Positions 53,803 through 63,477 of a stretch of 64,000 nt of DNA are shown one piece after another (positions within the stretch are counted from its first letter, which is position 1; each line of letters begins with the position of its first letter). Below the pieces are notes generated by a model, which saw only the letters and a program-made list of their open reading frames with translations, had not been told where the DNA came from and searched no databases. The position numbers and the translations under genes are program-made. Source of the DNA: Theodoxus fluviatilis (taxonomy: Eukaryota > Mollusca > Gastropoda > Cycloneritida > Neritidae); NCBI GenBank assembly GCA_034096865.1, contig JAWQFJ010018392.1:1-64000 (forward strand), given 5' to 3'.

Positions 53803-54204
53803 TTCTCGCCGGGTCAGGTCTATTCTGTAAATCTTCTTTTTCCATCCTCTTCGTCTAGCTTCGGTCACCCTTTGCACAATCGGACCAAGATTGGTTTTCT
53901 CTGATGGTATAAAATAGTAACAGCGTTTGACTCCTCTTAATTTTTTTTTTGGTTGTTAAAACAAATTTTCACGCAGCAAGAAGTAGGCATGGTTGCACGT
54001 TTCCCGTAGTACAGCCAAAGATTATAGGTTATAATCTTTGGTACAGCTTAGCAGACAGCGCTCGCCTCCTACCAACATGGCTGAAAGCACGTGGCTTCTA
54101 CAAATAACTCCGGAAGTGACGACAACGCGTCCCCGGCCATACATGTATAAACCACACCTTCGCCTTTGCCTGTAGCGCGAGGCGATTGATTAGGTGCCAT
54201 AGTT
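53637..54204. other. Flank between the interrupted gene and the inverted repeat
   Basis: The first 165 bp belong to the broken coding sequence. The rest has no gene. A short perfect hairpin, AAAGATTATAGGTTATAATCTTT, lies near 54018-54041, and the shared border motif CCGGAAGTGACGACAACG lies at 54110. Confidence 0.5.
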
Positions 54205-54525
54205 CAGTCCCAGCAGGTAGCAGGGACGAATGGAGATCAAAGATAAAAAGATGGAGAGAAGAAGAAATAGAAGGAGGAGGCACAGAAGTGGGTTAGAAGG
54301 AGGAGTGGGGTGGTAAAAGCAGAAAGAAAAACAGAAGAGACGAAGGAGAATGTAGGGCAGGAAAAGCGAGAAAAATAGCACGAAGAGACAGAAGTAGAGG
54401 AGAAAGGGCGTGCATTTCGGGCTGGATAGAGAGAAAGATGAGAGAGGTGGACAAGCCAGCCAAGAAGGGATGACCAGAAGGTCAGACGAGCAGGTGGAGA
54501 AAGGTCAACTGTGCAACTCAGCAGC
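54205..54525 (-). repeat. Left arm of a large inverted repeat (partner 55870-56195)
   Basis: The reverse complement of this A/G-rich segment matches 55870-56195 over about 320 bp with small differences. Shared words include TGGCTGCTGAGTTGCACAGT and TTCTTGGCTGGCTTGTCCAC. It ends by the shared GTTCCTGCTACCTG-like sequence. The open frames through both arms are mirror images of each other, not genes. Confidence 0.85.
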
Positions 54526-54641
54526 CACCACTTTTTCCACATGCGAATTACGTTCTCGCGCTGAGAGCTTGCCGATAAATGGCCCAGAAAAAGAAGGCTA
54601 ATCCACTACCGCCATCGCCACAACCACAACCAACATCTCCA

Positions 54642-55051
54642 CCTCTCTTACTACCAACGCCACACAACCACCACCACCACCACCACCTCTCTTACTACCA
54701 ACGCCACACAACCACCACCACCACCACCACCTCTCTTACTACCAACGCCACACAACCACCACCACCACCACCACCTCTCTTACTACCAACGCCACACAAC
54801 CACCACCACCACCACCACCTCTCTTACTACCAACGCCACACAACCACCACCACCACCACCACCTCTCTTACTACCAACGCCACACAACCATGCACCACCA
54901 CCACCACCACCTCTCTTACTACCAACGCCACACAACCACCACCACCACCACCACCTCTCTTACTACCAACGCCACACAACCACCACCACCACCACCACCT
55001 CTCTTACTACCAACGCCACACAACCACCACCACCACCACCACCACCACCAC
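54642..55051. repeat. 44-bp minisatellite with embedded (CAC)n
   Basis: About nine units of CTCTCTTACTACCAACGCCA plus CACAACC and (ACC)n, period 44 bp. One unit carries an ATGC insertion near 54890, and the array ends in a longer (CAC)n run. It lies inside the 1.3-kb spacer of the inverted repeat. The His/Thr/Pro-rich open frame here is a repeat artefact. Confidence 0.93.
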
Positions 55052-55869
55052 ACTTCGACCACTGCTACTACTTACCCAGTGCGTATCAACCTTCCCGTGC
55101 GCTTAATTTTGTTACATCTACAACGTGCTTGTCAAAAACTTTCATTCAAAACTGTATTACTCCCCTGCACAGTTTACTCGCGAAGCAAAGCTGTTTGAAA
55201 CTTGCCGTTGACATTGATCAGACTTGTCACATTAGGAAATACTCACGGAGAATTGATAGAAATTTCACGTTTCTCTGGTCATTGACCGATCCATTTTTAC
55301 TGAAGAATAAAATTCCACCGCGACACTCCATCTTCAACACGGAAAGACGCGCGCATTTCCTCCCTTTGCAGCATCGTCACCATTCCAGTCCACTAGCGAC
55401 TTCGCCTGCCGGCGAAAGAGTGCTCGGGTTCACAGAATGCATCGACACAGCAATGTCCACGATTGAAGAACGGAGATGGTCTTGACCTCAAACATTGGCC
55501 TATCATAGCCAGCGAAAACGCGAGCCTCTGTGCCTCGCGACTGCCGAGCGATACGAGGAATAGAAAGAAAACACGAGCAGAAAAGTGGTAATGGAAGCAA
55601 TTTCAGTCTTTCCCGTGTCTTTTTTCTCCTGCACCTGATTTGGACGGTCCGTGTTTGAGAACACAGGCCTCTTCTCTGCCATGTTGACCCGTCTTATCGC
55701 CGGAATGGCTTCCCCGGTGTTCTGAATTCACCCTTTCTATCTCCGTCAGGGCGGGTATGCCCGCCGACACTTGCCCGTCTACGACTACAGTCGCACAATA
55801 GCGACTGCGCGCTTTGAATGCATTCGTAAGTCATTTTTCCTCCTCGGCTTCAACAGCAGCGCTTTACCA
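55052..55869. other. Spacer of the inverted repeat, no gene recognised
   Basis: Mixed sequence with an open frame of 118 codons at 55129-55485 without any recognisable domain. Treated as chance. Confidence 0.4.
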
Positions 55870-56195
55870 TCACATGTGGCTGCTGAGTTGCACAGTTGTC
55901 CTTTCTCCACCTGCTCGTCTGACCTTCTGGTCATCCCTTCTTGGCTGGCTTGTCCACCTCTCTCATCTTTCTCTCTATCCAGCCCGAAATGCACGCCCTT
56001 TCTCCTCTACTTCTGTCTCTTCGTGCTATTTTTCTCGCTTTTCCTGCCCTACATTCTCCTTCGTCTCTTCTGTTTTTCTTTCTGCTTTTACCACCCCATT
56101 CCTCCTTCTAATCCACTTCTGTGCCTCCTCCTTCTATTTCTTCTTCTCTCCATCTTTTTGTCTTTGATCTCAATTCGTTCCTGCTACCTGATATT
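55870..56195 (+). repeat. Right arm of a large inverted repeat (partner 54205-54525)
   Basis: Inverted counterpart of 54205-54525. The pair encloses about 1.35 kb, so together they look like a foldback or long-TIR DNA transposon of about 2 kb. No transposase is seen inside. Target duplications were not identified. Confidence 0.85.
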
Positions 56196-56359
56196 GTTTC
56201 TACATTGCTGTTTTCAATTTGCTTGAAGGAAAAATGCTTGTTTATCTATCTCTTATATCTCTTATCCTTTCAGTATCGGTATCTAGAAAGATACAACCAA
56301 GAAGGAGGCTACGTAAGGCCATTGACCACGAAAATTACTAGAGTATGCTGTTTTTATGC

Positions 56360-56530
56360 CATTGCCGGAGATGGGTTCACCGTTGATAATCTGAAAATAG
56401 TAGCAGCCACTTGAGACCCTTCATCTTTGAAGGACAAGACCTGGAATGCAAATAGTAGAAGAGTATGTGTCCGTACTTTCTGAGGAATAAAGATCGGTCG
56501 ATGATGATTTAACAATTGCATCAAACCATT
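56360..56530 (+). repeat. Left arm of a second inverted repeat (partner 57740-57930)
   Basis: Shares CATCTTTGAAGGA(C/T)AAGA, TAGAAGA(G/C)GTATGTGTCC, GAATAAAGA(T/C)CGGTCGATGATG and TTGCATCAAACCAT with the reverse complement of 57740-57930. Identity is moderate with gaps. The pair encloses the MITE at 57176-57672 and a copy of the 52.3-kb repeat family. Confidence 0.75.
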
Positions 56531-57167
56531 AATTTTAAGAGAGTATGATTACAACTAAAAATCAAAGAACATATTGATAAAGGATAAGTTTCACATTTAT
56601 GATTTGTGTACAAACCCGAAATCAATTTGTAAACCTGGAGTCACAGCTAAATTCTTCAATCAGCAGTGCTTGTACGCGACCGCATTTGCTTTTAGTTTTA
56701 GCGGTAGTGATGCGCTGCCTCGTTTATGCACATTAGACGCGATAACAAATCGCGCACATGAACTCGTGAGCTGTCGATCACTGATCGTAGCAAAGTATAC
56801 ATTCCAATCAAAGTGTGATTTATGTATGATGTAAAGCTCTTATGAAATCAAATAAAGGTTTTTAGTTCTGGATTGAATAGGCAGTTTCGTTTGCCTGACG
56901 TGGCGAGAATGGAGAATCCGATTCGCGCAGTTCGTGTGAGACGATTTGGCCTTGACTGCCGATCGCCGTCCTATCTCGGCAAATGGCGCTGAATTTGAAT
57001 GCGCTCGCGTTTAGGCTCTGCTGATTAAAGAACAGAACGTAGCTGTGACTCCAGTCGCCGCCAACTTTCGTTATTCATCACACTTCGATTGTGCACGTCT
57101 GCCAGCTACGGCGTCGGGACACTCCACTCGACGAGCGTGTTTGTTTTCAAATCGTTCTCAGGTCTGA

Positions 57168-57680
57168 GTACGAATGGGGAGGGGCCGCTATTGCGGAGGG
57201 CCGCTATTGCGGAGGGCCGCTATTGCGGGATTTTTTCAACAAAAGTTCCTCAGGCAATTTTGATTCTTTTGTCCTAAAACGCATAAAAAACCATAATATT
57301 TTGGTAACTTTTTTTTTACTTTCTTTTTCTATTGCGGGGGGCCGCTATTGCGGGATTTTTTCAACAAAAGTTCCTCAGGCAATTTTGATTCTTTTGTCCT
57401 AAAACGCATAAAAAACCATAAAATGTATGTTACTTTTTTCAACTTAGAAAAATTTTCGGTTTTTTTTCTATTGCGGGGGGCCGCTATTGCGGGATTTTTT
57501 TAAGAAAAAAAACGAAAATGTTTCTAAGTTGAAAAAAAAAGTAACATAAATTTTGTGTTTTTTTTAATGCGTTTTAGGACAAAAGAATCAAAATTGCCCG
57601 AGGAACTTTTGTTGAAAAAATCCCGCAACGGCCCTCCGCAACAGCGGCCCTCCGCAATAGAGAGCCGACCCCGTACGAAT
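57168..57680. mobile_element. 497-bp MITE with terminal inverted repeats and 8-bp target duplication GTACGAAT
   Basis: GTACGAAT occurs exactly at 57168-57175 and 57673-57680. Between them is a palindromic element that begins GGGGAGGGGCCGCTATTGCG and ends with the inverse of GGGGTCGGCTCTCTATTGCG. The arms share GGGATTTTTTCAACAAAAGT, then CAATTTTGATTCTTTTGTCC and AAAACGCAT. The left arm itself is partly duplicated (57222-57293 and 57348-57421). No coding capacity. An 8-bp duplication fits hAT, P or Merlin superfamilies; GG-starting ends are compatible with Merlin. The exact duplication suggests a fairly recent insertion. Confidence 0.85.
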
Positions 57681-57739
57681 GATAAAAGTAAAACTTATCC
57701 ACCATCAATATCCTCGATGATTTGTAGTTGTAATCAAAC

Positions 57740-57930
57740 TCTCTCTATGGTTTGATGCAAATTTTTTAACCATCATCGACCGGTCTTTATTCTTCAAAAT
57801 GCATGGACACATACGTCTTCTACAATATGTAGGCCTATTTGAGTTCTTATCCTTCAAAGATGGCGACTGGTGTATTTTTCCCCCCACTTGGCCCGTCCGG
57901 AAGTGACGACAACGTGTCTCCGGCCATTGA
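57740..57930 (-). repeat. Right arm of a second inverted repeat; contains motif shared with 54110
   Basis: Counterpart of 56360-56530. Its outer part includes CCGGAAGTGACGACAACG followed by a (C/T)CCGGCCAT block. The same motif lies in the same orientation at 54110-54140, suggesting both belong to one repeat family border. Confidence 0.7.
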
Positions 57931-58211
57931 CCACCCATACTGGTTGCAATAGGAACAAGTCAAAATTCCATTTCCTTTGACATATATATGTCTTTTTGCA
58001 AAATGCATTGTCGTTTGGAATTTGAGTGTGTCAAGACACCATTGTCTGACTCCCAACTGTTGGCCTTTTCCACATTGCGTACGGACACGCAGCGAGAGGA
58101 CGCTCTGTTGTGAACGTGTAATTGAATTGTTTTGGAAGGAAAATACCATCATTGATAATGCAAGAAGGAATAATCTTGAAGCATTAAGTGCGTGTAATTA
58201 CGTCGTTTTAT

Positions 58212-58235
58212 GCGCGCGCGCGCGTGTGTGTGTGT

Positions 58236-58301
<66 letters not shown>
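58212..58301. repeat. Compound (GC)n(TG)n(AG)n microsatellite
   Basis: Three dinucleotide types follow each other. The AG part ends at 58301, directly at the LINE 3'-end motif AACTGAACTGAAC. Confidence 0.95.
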
Positions 58302-58303
<2 letters not shown>

Positions 58304-58349
58304 TGAACTGAACACGTTTAATATTCAGGCCACCGCCCTATTACATTGG
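58302..58349 (-). mobile_element. LINE 3'-end remnant next to AG microsatellite
   Basis: AACTGAACTGAACACG, TTTAATATTCAGGCCACCG and CCCTATTACATTGGG match the 3'-end motif at 6185 in order and spacing. On the minus strand it ends in AGTTC plus (TC)n. Confidence 0.6.
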
Positions 58350-58448
58350 GAAGAAAAACGCGGACAAAAAGCAATTAGGTACAATAAGTGCATCGCAAAC
58401 TGCCAACCAGTTTCGGCACGCGCAACACGCACGGGTGCATTGACAATT

Positions 58449-58452
58449 GAGA

Positions 58453-58548
<96 letters not shown>

Positions 58549-58620
58549 ACAACGAACAACAAACAATAAACAACGAACAAAATATTTTACTGTGTAGGCC
58601 ACCGGCCCATTAGGCATTAC
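58449..58620 (-). mobile_element. Interrupted (AG)n and second LINE 3'-end remnant
   Basis: AG with AAAG interruptions to 58548, then (AACAAACG)-like units, TATTTTACTGTGTAGGCC and ACCGGCCCATTAGG. This is the same GGCC..CCGGCCCATTA block, here with a different, AACGAAC-rich junction. Confidence 0.55.
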
Positions 58621-59568
58621 TATCAGACCATATCACCAAAAAATCAAATCAAAATAAAATCTAGACTTGTCACAAGTCTTTACGCGTGAGGGTGACTAAC
58701 TCGAAACGCGATCGAAAACAATGCACTGCAATTACATCAGAAGGGGAACGTAAAATCGCGAAACGCGATTTATGACAGTTCGTGTCCATTCCTCGCAGTC
58801 TCATTTACGTCACCTGCACGTGGATCGCCAGGGCTGTTGTCTACGAAGCGCCGATCGTGTCAAACAGCCCAGAACTTTCGGCCGAAAATCTCAGTAAATA
58901 GGCAATCATAGAGCGTCCTTCAGGAACTTCGCTTATGCTTAAGGCATTCTTGCATTCTACGTCACACCTTGTGCTGTCACGTGACATCCGGTTTCTGCGA
59001 TATGGTAATTCACAAGTTTTGCCCGAACGTAGTTCTTGAAAACAGACGATTTGCCAAACTCCTGTTTGGTTAGTATTTTTGCATTCTTCCGTTGTCCTAA
59101 CGTTACTGTAATCACAAGAAAATGATACCATGTCGTTTCAACTGCTGATTTGTAAAATGAAAGGGCTTGACTGACAAACAGTAAACATTTGAGGCGTAGT
59201 TTAAGCAAAGACCCTATACAATAAGATGATTCGTTAGGCACTCGGCCTATATAAAACATGTTGACGGAGCCGAGAACTATAAATAGCTTTCGACCGAGAC
59301 GCCCCAAGCGGAAATCGTGACGCTCGAGTCAAGGAAGACAATCTTCCACATACCCACAACAGAAATCGTAATGAGAATTAATCACTTTTATATTATATTA
59401 TATTATTATATTGCAAGTTTTTGAATTAAATATCGATAACTAAACAAAGGCTGGTGAAGAAAAATCCTTCTGTCTGTAAACACAGTATCTGTAGGCCTAC
59501 TTTTGCTGGCCAAGCCGCTCGCTGCGATAGTAGCAAGATAGAAGGATTTACTGAGTACGGTCATGGCT

Positions 59569-60138
59569 CATAGACGTTATTCACGCAGCGGCCATTTTGA
59601 AATCGAAAACGAGACTAAGTCCGCAAATTTAATGGCGTCCAGCGTCTATGGCGAAACCGAAGGCTTCATCATCACATAGACACTGCTGTGTTCCTTATTG
59701 CGAGAACGATGATCGATATGACGAGAACTCCAGACTGTCCTTTTTCAAATTCCCCACAGACAAGAAGCAGAAGAAACTATGGATCTGGAAGATTCGGCGT
59801 GATCCTGGCAAAACATTCAAGGCAACAAGAGCTTAGATTTAGGTCTTGTAAAAGCAAAAAAAAAGTTTAATTATCTAACCAGAATATTCAAGATCCTCAT
59901 AAAAACACCATATTTGTCATATCTTTTCATCAACTCAACTACACTTCTTACGAAATAAAGTCACTTCTACAACTTGAGATACGAATAAAAGCGACAAGGC
60001 TTCAGATAGTGCCTCACGAGGAGCGCACATGTTTGTGATGTAAAACGTAACCTTCATTACAGTACATGTATTACACTACGAGTGATCTTATCCGATACCA
60101 GTTGATGTTTTACCCCTCTCCTAAGATTATAATACAAC
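59569..60138 (+). repeat. Left arm of a 570-bp near-perfect palindrome
   Basis: From CATAGACGTTATTCACGCAG to ATTATAATACAAC the sequence is matched by the reverse complement of 60556-61124 with few mismatches and small gaps. The spacer is about 417 bp. The arms include a THAP gene start and its flank. Confidence 0.9.
59648..59836 (+). pseudogene. THAP-type zinc-finger start, truncated (left palindrome copy)
   Basis: A 62-codon frame begins MAKPKASSSHRHCCVPYC. Residues C14 and C18 fit the first Cys pair of the THAP C2CH finger. SFFKFPTDKKQKKLWIW (31-47) matches the FxFPxD...W part of the fold, and KTFKAT (55-60) the strand before the expected second Cys-x2-His. That Cys/His pair is missing: the frame stops at 59836. 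Either a further exon is lost, or splicing would use a donor shortly before or after the stop. THAP proteins are DNA-binding factors and include P-element-type transposases. The position inside a palindrome and the broken twin copy point to a transposon-derived fragment. Confidence 0.7.
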
Positions 60139-60555
60139 TCATTCGAGTTTTACATGAAACATTTAGTTATCTCGATCGTCTGCTGGCGTAGTGGCTACGG
60201 TTCGATCGTGTTCGTCTGCTTGGTGACGTAGTGTTGATCATTATGAATGGTGTTTCTTGAAATAAGGTCAGTAAGCCTATATGTTAATTTATAACGCTAA
60301 TATAACCATGGGCTGTCTTAATTTATCAAAGCTGTATGTTGATTGCGTCAATATGTCGTGAAATACATTTTACAAATCCAAGCTTCGCGCACTTCTATTT
60401 ATAGCTGACGCGCGGACCTCAGCGGCACCAGGATAGATTATAAATACATTGTTGTCCTCGAACCTGCCTGCTGTTGACATCGTGTACAATGCTAGTATTG
60501 TCTGATGCTATGAAATACGTTCACCAGTAAAAGGTCCAACACATATATTCCTAAG
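60139..60555. other. Loop of the THAP palindrome, with a fragment of another repeat family
   Basis: This 417-bp spacer contains, at about 60150-60227, the inverse of the AGCAGACGAACACGATCGAA region of the repeat duplicated at 52329-52748. No gene. Confidence 0.6.
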
Positions 60556-61124
60556 GTTGTATTATAATCTTAGCAGAGGGGTAAAACATCAACTGGTATC
60601 GGATAAGATCACTCGTAGTGTAATACATGTACTGTAATGAAGGTCACGTTTTACATCACAAACATGTGCGCTCCTCGCGAGGCACTATCTGAAGCCTTGT
60701 CGCTTTTATTCGTATCTCAAGTTGTAGAAATGACTTTATTTCGTAACAAGTGTAGTTGAGTTGATGAAAAGATATGACAAATATGGTGTTTTTATGAGGA
60801 TCTTGAATGTTCTGGTTAGATGATTTAACTTTTTTTTTGCTTTTATAGGCCTAGATCTAAGCTCTTGTTGCCTTGAATGTTTTGCCAGGATCACGCCGAA
60901 TCTTTCAGATCCATAGTTTCTTCTGCTTCTTGTCTGTGGGGAATTTCAAAAAGGACAGTCTGGAGTTCTCGTCATATCGATAATCGTTCCCGCAATAAGG
61001 AACACAGCAGTGTCTATGTGATGATGAAGCCTTCGGTTTCGCCATAGTCGCTGGACGCCATTAAATTTGCGGACTTAGTCTCGTTTTCGATTTCAAAATG
61101 GCCGCTGCGTGAATAACGTCTATG
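60556..61124 (-). repeat. Right arm of the 570-bp palindrome
   Basis: Inverted partner of 59569-60138. Differences are mostly single bases, so the duplication is recent or kept alike by gene conversion. Confidence 0.9.
60857..61045 (-). pseudogene. THAP-type zinc-finger start, broken by a stop (right palindrome copy)
   Basis: Mirror copy of the frame at 59648. ATG is at 61045. The codon for the second Trp (position 47 in the left copy) is TGA here (60907-60905), so the frame ends after LWI. Several amino-acid changes also occur (E19 to G, D21 to Y and F33 to L relative to the left copy). It shows that at least this copy encodes no working THAP finger. Confidence 0.75.
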
Positions 61125-61991
61125 CCGTGTAATTTTATGTTTATTACTATAGAATTGCATAGATCTACTTTAGTAGCGAAACACAAACAGATATTGTAAG
61201 CAAAAAAATGCAGATTTCATGATTTCCGTATTGCTTACGGTGAAAATAATTGGCCGTGTAAACAGCCTGCATGGTCACTTGATATACGGTCACGTGCAAA
61301 TAGCCTGGGCACTAGATACACGGTCACGTGCAAATAGACAACCAAATTAAAAACTGTTCACAATAACAGGAAAACCACAATAACAGAGTTCACTATAAGT
61401 GGACTCCACTGTATCAACAAATTTAATAGAAAACTACATAACTAGTTTTCAACTTCAATAATGCTCATCTCCACAAAGCGAGTTGCCATGTGTCAACTGT
61501 CATGTTTGTAAAACCTACGTGCTTGCATTTTATTATGCTAGCTTTCCGGCATAGTGTTTGTAAGTTTTGTTTATCTTCATGACCTTTTTTTTCATTCCTG
61601 CTATGATCGGTTGCGTTTATTCATTGGGATGAAATGTTTTGGCCACTATTATTCACTATAATAAATTCCACATGCATCATTAATTTAATACTCATCAACA
61701 TTTTCGCAAACAAAAATTGTATGAATTCAGTTGCCAAAACTCTTCAACTCTGATTCAGAATCACTCAATTGTGATCCAGCCTCAAGGCGATATTTATCAT
61801 CTAACGTGAATCATTCATTATCAAGACTGCTGAATAAGACTGAGGTGCTGACGTGACTAAATCAGCAGATTTTCGAAAACAAATATCGGCACACCTACAA
61901 AAGCGGAAAGCCACAAGCTTCCTCCACCAGTTCAGCAGATTTAGATTACACTTCAAGTTCTGTATTTTATTGCGCTTAGCTCAAAACACAT
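61125..61991. other. Interior of the composite element, no gene recognised
   Basis: AT-rich sequence with a direct repeat of GGTCACGTGCAAATAG near 61288 and 61322. No protein or RNA motif recognised. Confidence 0.5.
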
Positions 61992-62135
61992 TTATATAAT
62001 CATTACTTGCCTCTCTTTATTTTTCCACGGAAAACGAAAAAACGACTTCTGTGGACACGCATAGCGCGAGTTAACACAGTTATTCGCACTGCAATGGTCA
62101 TCTCCTTGCCTTGATGTCTTCTTCGTGGTCGACAT
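61992..62135 (-). pseudogene. Third THAP-like zinc-finger start, partial
   Basis: A minus-strand frame from ATG at 62135 (MSTTKKTSRQ) encodes DDHCSANNCVNSR, with a Cys-x4-Cys pair, then QKSFFRFPWKNKERQ, the Phe-x-Phe-Pro block of a THAP domain, and stops at 61992. A GC-type donor, AGAG|GCAAGT, lies right after KNKE, so this may be a first coding exon with the rest missing. It differs clearly from the palindrome copies, so it is a second THAP gene or an older copy. No second Cys-x2-His is visible nearby. Confidence 0.55.
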
Positions 62136-62274
62136 TTTTGACCGGCTAATCACGACTACGACTTCTGTGGACACGCATAGCGCGAGTTAACACAGTTATT
62201 CGCACTGCAATGGTCACCTCCTTGCCTTGATGTCTTCTTCATGGTCGACATTTTTGACCGGCTAATCACGACTA
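62043..62274. repeat. 116-bp tandem duplication covering the THAP start
   Basis: CGACTTCTGTGGACACGCAT... at 62043-62158 is repeated at 62159-62274 with two or three changes. The unit contains the start codon and first Cys codons of the partial THAP frame, so the minus strand has a second start at 62251. Confidence 0.93.
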
Positions 62275-62678
62275 CCGCTTGGTGGCGCGCGTGACCCTAA
62301 TTTCGCCGGAAGTGACCGGACGAATCATCTTATTGTATAGGGTCTTTGGTTTAAGCGACCAACTGCTTGGCCTTCAAAAGACTAGCATCCAAAAATGGCG
62401 ACCCAAAAGATGTCACGCTTCACGTTTTAAATTGCTCGATTTTCCTTACTAGTTAATCAAAACATCAAGTTATGCGATGCTTGCCTTATTTCATGAGTAA
62501 ATGGAAAGTCTGATGCTAAATGTATGGTTATTTGATCGTCAGACGGCTATTTTGTGAAATGTGACCCAATTTCGATTCCCTACATCGTGATCATGATGCG
62601 TGATGCGCGCGCACCCTCATTTAGATAAAAATTATGCATAAGCGAAATTCCTGAAGGACGCTCTATGATTGCCTAATG

Positions 62679-62868
62679 ACATAATCGGCGCTTCGTAGTG
62701 GACCAATCGGCGCTTCACCTCCGGCCGGAGTTTCTGCGCGGCAGTAAATGCCACGGTCGGCGCTTCGTGCCGATCGTGTCATTTACGCGTGGAACTTACG
62801 GGCGGAGTTGAATAACTCCGGCCGGAGGTGAAGCGCCGATTGGTCCACTACGAAGCACCGATCATGTC
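62679..62868. mobile_element. 190-bp palindromic insertion within the right end of the composite element
   Basis: It begins GACATAATCGGCGCTTCGTA and ends with the inverse (TACGAAGCACCGATCATGTC). Arms of about 53 bp share GTGGACCAATCGGCGCTTCA and CCTCCGGCCGGAG. The left end of the composite element (58890-58910) has no such insert at the homologous place, so it gives the pre-insertion sequence. Confidence 0.75.
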
Positions 62869-62869
62869 A

Positions 62870-63403
62870 TTTACTGAGATTTTCGGCCGAAAGTTCTGGG
62901 CGTTTGACACGATCGGCGCTTCGTAGTTGTCGGCGCTCGGCAGAATCGCAGCTCGCTCCCTTGCCTCGCTGTCCGGCTGGCTGGGGCGTTGCAACTGCAG
63001 CAGTAGACCGCAGGCGAGGTGATGGGGCACTTCGTCCATCTGCTTGCTCATTGGAGGTGCGGGGTCTTTCATAGTTGGTGGAAGGCTGGAAACGTGCAGC
63101 GGGGTGATCTCTTTGGCTGGAATTCTCCGGAGTAGCACCAGGATTGATTCGAAGCTGCGATCCGCAGTCCCGATCAGATGTTACACAGCTTATAGTCACA
63201 CATGAGTCACATGACACACTGTCCTTTTCTTCAGCTTCTTCACGACTGAATTTGTCTATTATTGGCTGAAAAACTTTACGGATCATTTGATCAAGTGAGT
63301 TCAGTGAGTTCAAACCTACGGGTTTACCATTTCCAGGTTCGGCAACATCAACACTTGTGGTAGGGCACATCGGTTCTGACGTCGCCGCGTTTTGGGATGA
63401 CAC
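62870..63403 (-). CDS. Hypothetical minus-strand frame, likely repeat-associated
   Basis: An open frame of about 178 codons, with no ATG at its upstream end (the frame opens near 63460; an in-frame ATG lies at about residue 12). It encodes a hydrophilic, Ser/Pro/Arg-rich protein with LDQMIRKVFQPIIDKFSREE as the only ordered-looking helix and scattered Cys residues. Its last 18 codons run into the terminal repeat of the composite element. I do not recognise the product. It may be the N-terminal part of a retroelement ORF together with the frame upstream (63795-63478). Confidence 0.3.
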
Positions 63404-63477
63404 AATCTCGTTACGTTCTGCACATGCGTCTCGAGCAGTCTGGGATACTCGGGTTTTGACATGGCAGACTCAAACCG

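Larger units (their letters stand above)
58841..62926. mobile_element. Composite inverted-repeat element of about 4.1 kb carrying THAP gene starts
   Basis: The outermost ends, 58841-58899 and 62869-62926, are inverted copies (CTACGAAGCGCCGATCGTGT..., TTTCGGCCGAAAATCTCAGT). Adjacent segments 58900-58940 and 62634-62678 continue the match. An inner pair, 59203-59240 and 62320-62357, shares AAAGACCCTATACAATAAGA. Further in lies a near-perfect 570-bp palindrome (59569-61124). Three THAP-like gene starts are inside. THAP zinc fingers are the DNA-binding domain of P-element-type transposases, so a P-like or other THAP-bearing DNA transposon with nested insertions is inferred. No catalytic domain is present, so it would be non-autonomous or ruined. 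Confidence 0.6.

Noticed and set aside
54579..55106. His/Thr/Pro-rich frame of 175 codons
   Set aside because: Derived from the 44-bp minisatellite with (CAC)n.
58957..59307. Minus-strand frame of 116 codons
   Set aside because: No recognisable domain and it overlaps the inverted-repeat arm of the composite element; treated as chance.
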